A stretch of DNA of 14,407 bases, from the NCBI GenBank assembly GCA_050701635.1, contig JBOGDF010000117.1, forward strand, positions 1 to 14,407, in the 5' to 3' direction. Under the pieces are notes generated by a model, which was not told the origin of the DNA, made no database searches, and worked only from the letters and a program-made list of their open reading frames with translations. How positions within the stretch are numbered: the first letter of the stretch is position 1; every line of letters begins with the position of its first letter. Below, in pieces: positions 13,688-14,407 of this stretch. Source of the stretch: WHSM01 sp050701635 (GTDB taxonomy: Bacteria > Actinomycetota > Actinomycetes > Mycobacteriales > Micromonosporaceae). A program made the translations under genes and the position numbers.

Positions 13688-14338
13688 ATGGCGTTTCGAG
13701 GTTGGCCGCCGGAGGCGCACGAGTTCTACGTCGGGATGCTCGCCGACAACTCCAAGGCGTACTGGGAGGCGCACAAGCCCGTCTACCAGGCGGCGGTGCT
13801 GGCGCCGATGGAGGCGCTGCTCGCGGAGCTCGCCGACGAGTTCGGCGAGGGCAAGATCTTCCGCCCGTACCGGGACGTACGGTTCAGCCGCGACAAGACG
13901 CCGTACAAGACCGCCATCGGGGCCACCCTCGCCGACGGCGGGTATGTGCAGTTCTCCACCGAAGGGCTCGCCGCCGGCGCCGGCATGTACCACCTGGCGA
14001 CCGACCAGGTGACGCGCTACCGGGAGGCGGTCGCTGACGACCGTACCGGTGGTGCGCTGGCGTCGCTGGTGTCAGCGGTACGCGCGCAGGGCATCGAGAT
14101 CACCGCCCTCGACTCGTTGAAGACCGCGCCGCGGGGCTACCCGAAGGACCATCCGCGGATCGAGCTGCTCCGCAACAAGGGCCTGATCACCTGGCGCCAG
14201 TGGGCGCCCGGCGCGTGGCTGAGCCGGGGCAGCGCGAAACAGCGCGTGATCGAGTTCTTCCACACGTCGAAGCCGATCACCGACTGGCTCGACCGCCACG
14301 TCGGCCCCTCCACCCTGCCCCCCGACCGCCGCCGCTGA
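13688..14338 (+). CDS. DUF2461 family protein
   Basis: A 216-residue cytoplasmic protein of the DUF2461/TIGR02453 family, whose biochemical role is not established. Family pattern: FRGWPPEAHEFYVGMLADNS, KAYWEAHKPVY, then the conserved core FRPYRDVRFSRDKTPYKTAI and GYVQFSTEGLAAGAGMY; the C-terminal half has GYPKDHPRIELLRNKGL and a helical end. The ATG at 13688 is taken because family members start near MAFRGWP and AGGG (13676-13679) lies 8 bases before it; an in-frame GTG at 13679 would overlap that site. It follows galE by 14 bases in the same direction. Confidence 0.88.
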   Translation: MAFRGWPPEAHEFYVGMLADNSKAYWEAHKPVYQAAVLAPMEALLAELADEFGEGKIFRPYRDVRFSRDKTPYKTAIGATLADGGYVQFSTEGLAAGAGMYHLATDQVTRYREAVADDRTGGALASLVSAVRAQGIEITALDSLKTAPRGYPKDHPRIELLRNKGLITWRQWAPGAWLSRGSAKQRVIEFFHTSKPITDWLDRHVGPSTLPPDRRR

Positions 14339-14340
14339 CC

Positions 14341-14407
14341 CCGTGCGGCATCGGCCGGCGCCGCTGAACCGTGCCGCATCGGCCGGCGCCGCTGAACCGT
14401 GCGGCGT
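14341..14407. repeat. 28-bp tandem repeat running off the window
   Basis: Units at 14341-14368 and 14369-14396 are identical except position 7 (G in the first, C in the second). A third unit begins at 14397 and is cut by the window end, matching 10 of 11 bases. Each unit contains CGGCCG- and GGCGCC-type palindromic sequence. It begins 3 bases after the DUF2461 stop. It may be a minisatellite or a repeated terminator-like hairpin; the full copy number is not visible. Confidence 0.75.

Noticed and set aside
14341..14407. Start of a CRISPR array
   Set aside because: Units are directly adjacent with no unique spacers, so this is a tandem repeat.

Overview
The window is high-GC with very strong G/C preference at third codon positions, GTG starts, and many genes joined by ATGA stop/start overlaps. 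This is typical of an actinomycete. The gene content (an NnaR-like HemD/winged-helix regulator, IS607/ISL3/IS110 elements, long XRE regulators) and the many GTACG-type words suggest Micromonosporaceae; that family-level placement is inference.

Layout. (1) Positions 225-5105 hold a compact assimilatory nitrite reduction operon: nirB, nirD, an NnaR-like regulator with a uroporphyrinogen-III-synthase-like half, and a sirohydrochlorin chelatase. The three gene junctions are all 4-bp ATGA overlaps. NirB/NirD reduce nitrite to ammonium using siroheme; the last gene supplies the iron-chelation step for siroheme, and the third gene probably regulates the set. A long perfect palindrome sits in the nirB leader. 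(2) Positions 5181-6314 encode an AlkZ/YcaQ-type winged-helix (HTH_42) protein. It is convergent with a minus-strand XRE regulator (6341-7543), with a hairpin between the two stops. (3) Positions 7.6-12.7 kb form an accessory patch with three different insertion-sequence families. An IS607-type element (tnpA + tnpB) separates the XRE gene from a small cysteine-containing protein gene (9754-10071). An ISL3 transposase remnant (10073-10228) follows, then a predicted lipoprotein (10289-10957), then a full-length IS110-family transposase on the minus strand (11203-12453). (4) Positions 12714-14338 return to ordinary genes, galE and a DUF2461 gene, and a 28-bp tandem repeat runs off the window end.

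Most notable points. The IS607 TnpA has Phe where the nucleophilic Ser of the serine recombinase should be, while its TnpB partner keeps all RuvC and zinc-ribbon residues and has a structured, GUAA-capped hairpin at its 3' end where the guide RNA is expected. This looks like an element that can no longer move itself but may keep an active RNA-guided nuclease. The IS110 element, a second potentially RNA-guided system, lies directly upstream of galE and has a perfect TTGACA overlapping its transposase stop codon. The divergent XRE/small-protein pair interrupted by IS607 has long hairpins in both leaders. No rRNA, tRNA or CRISPR array was seen.
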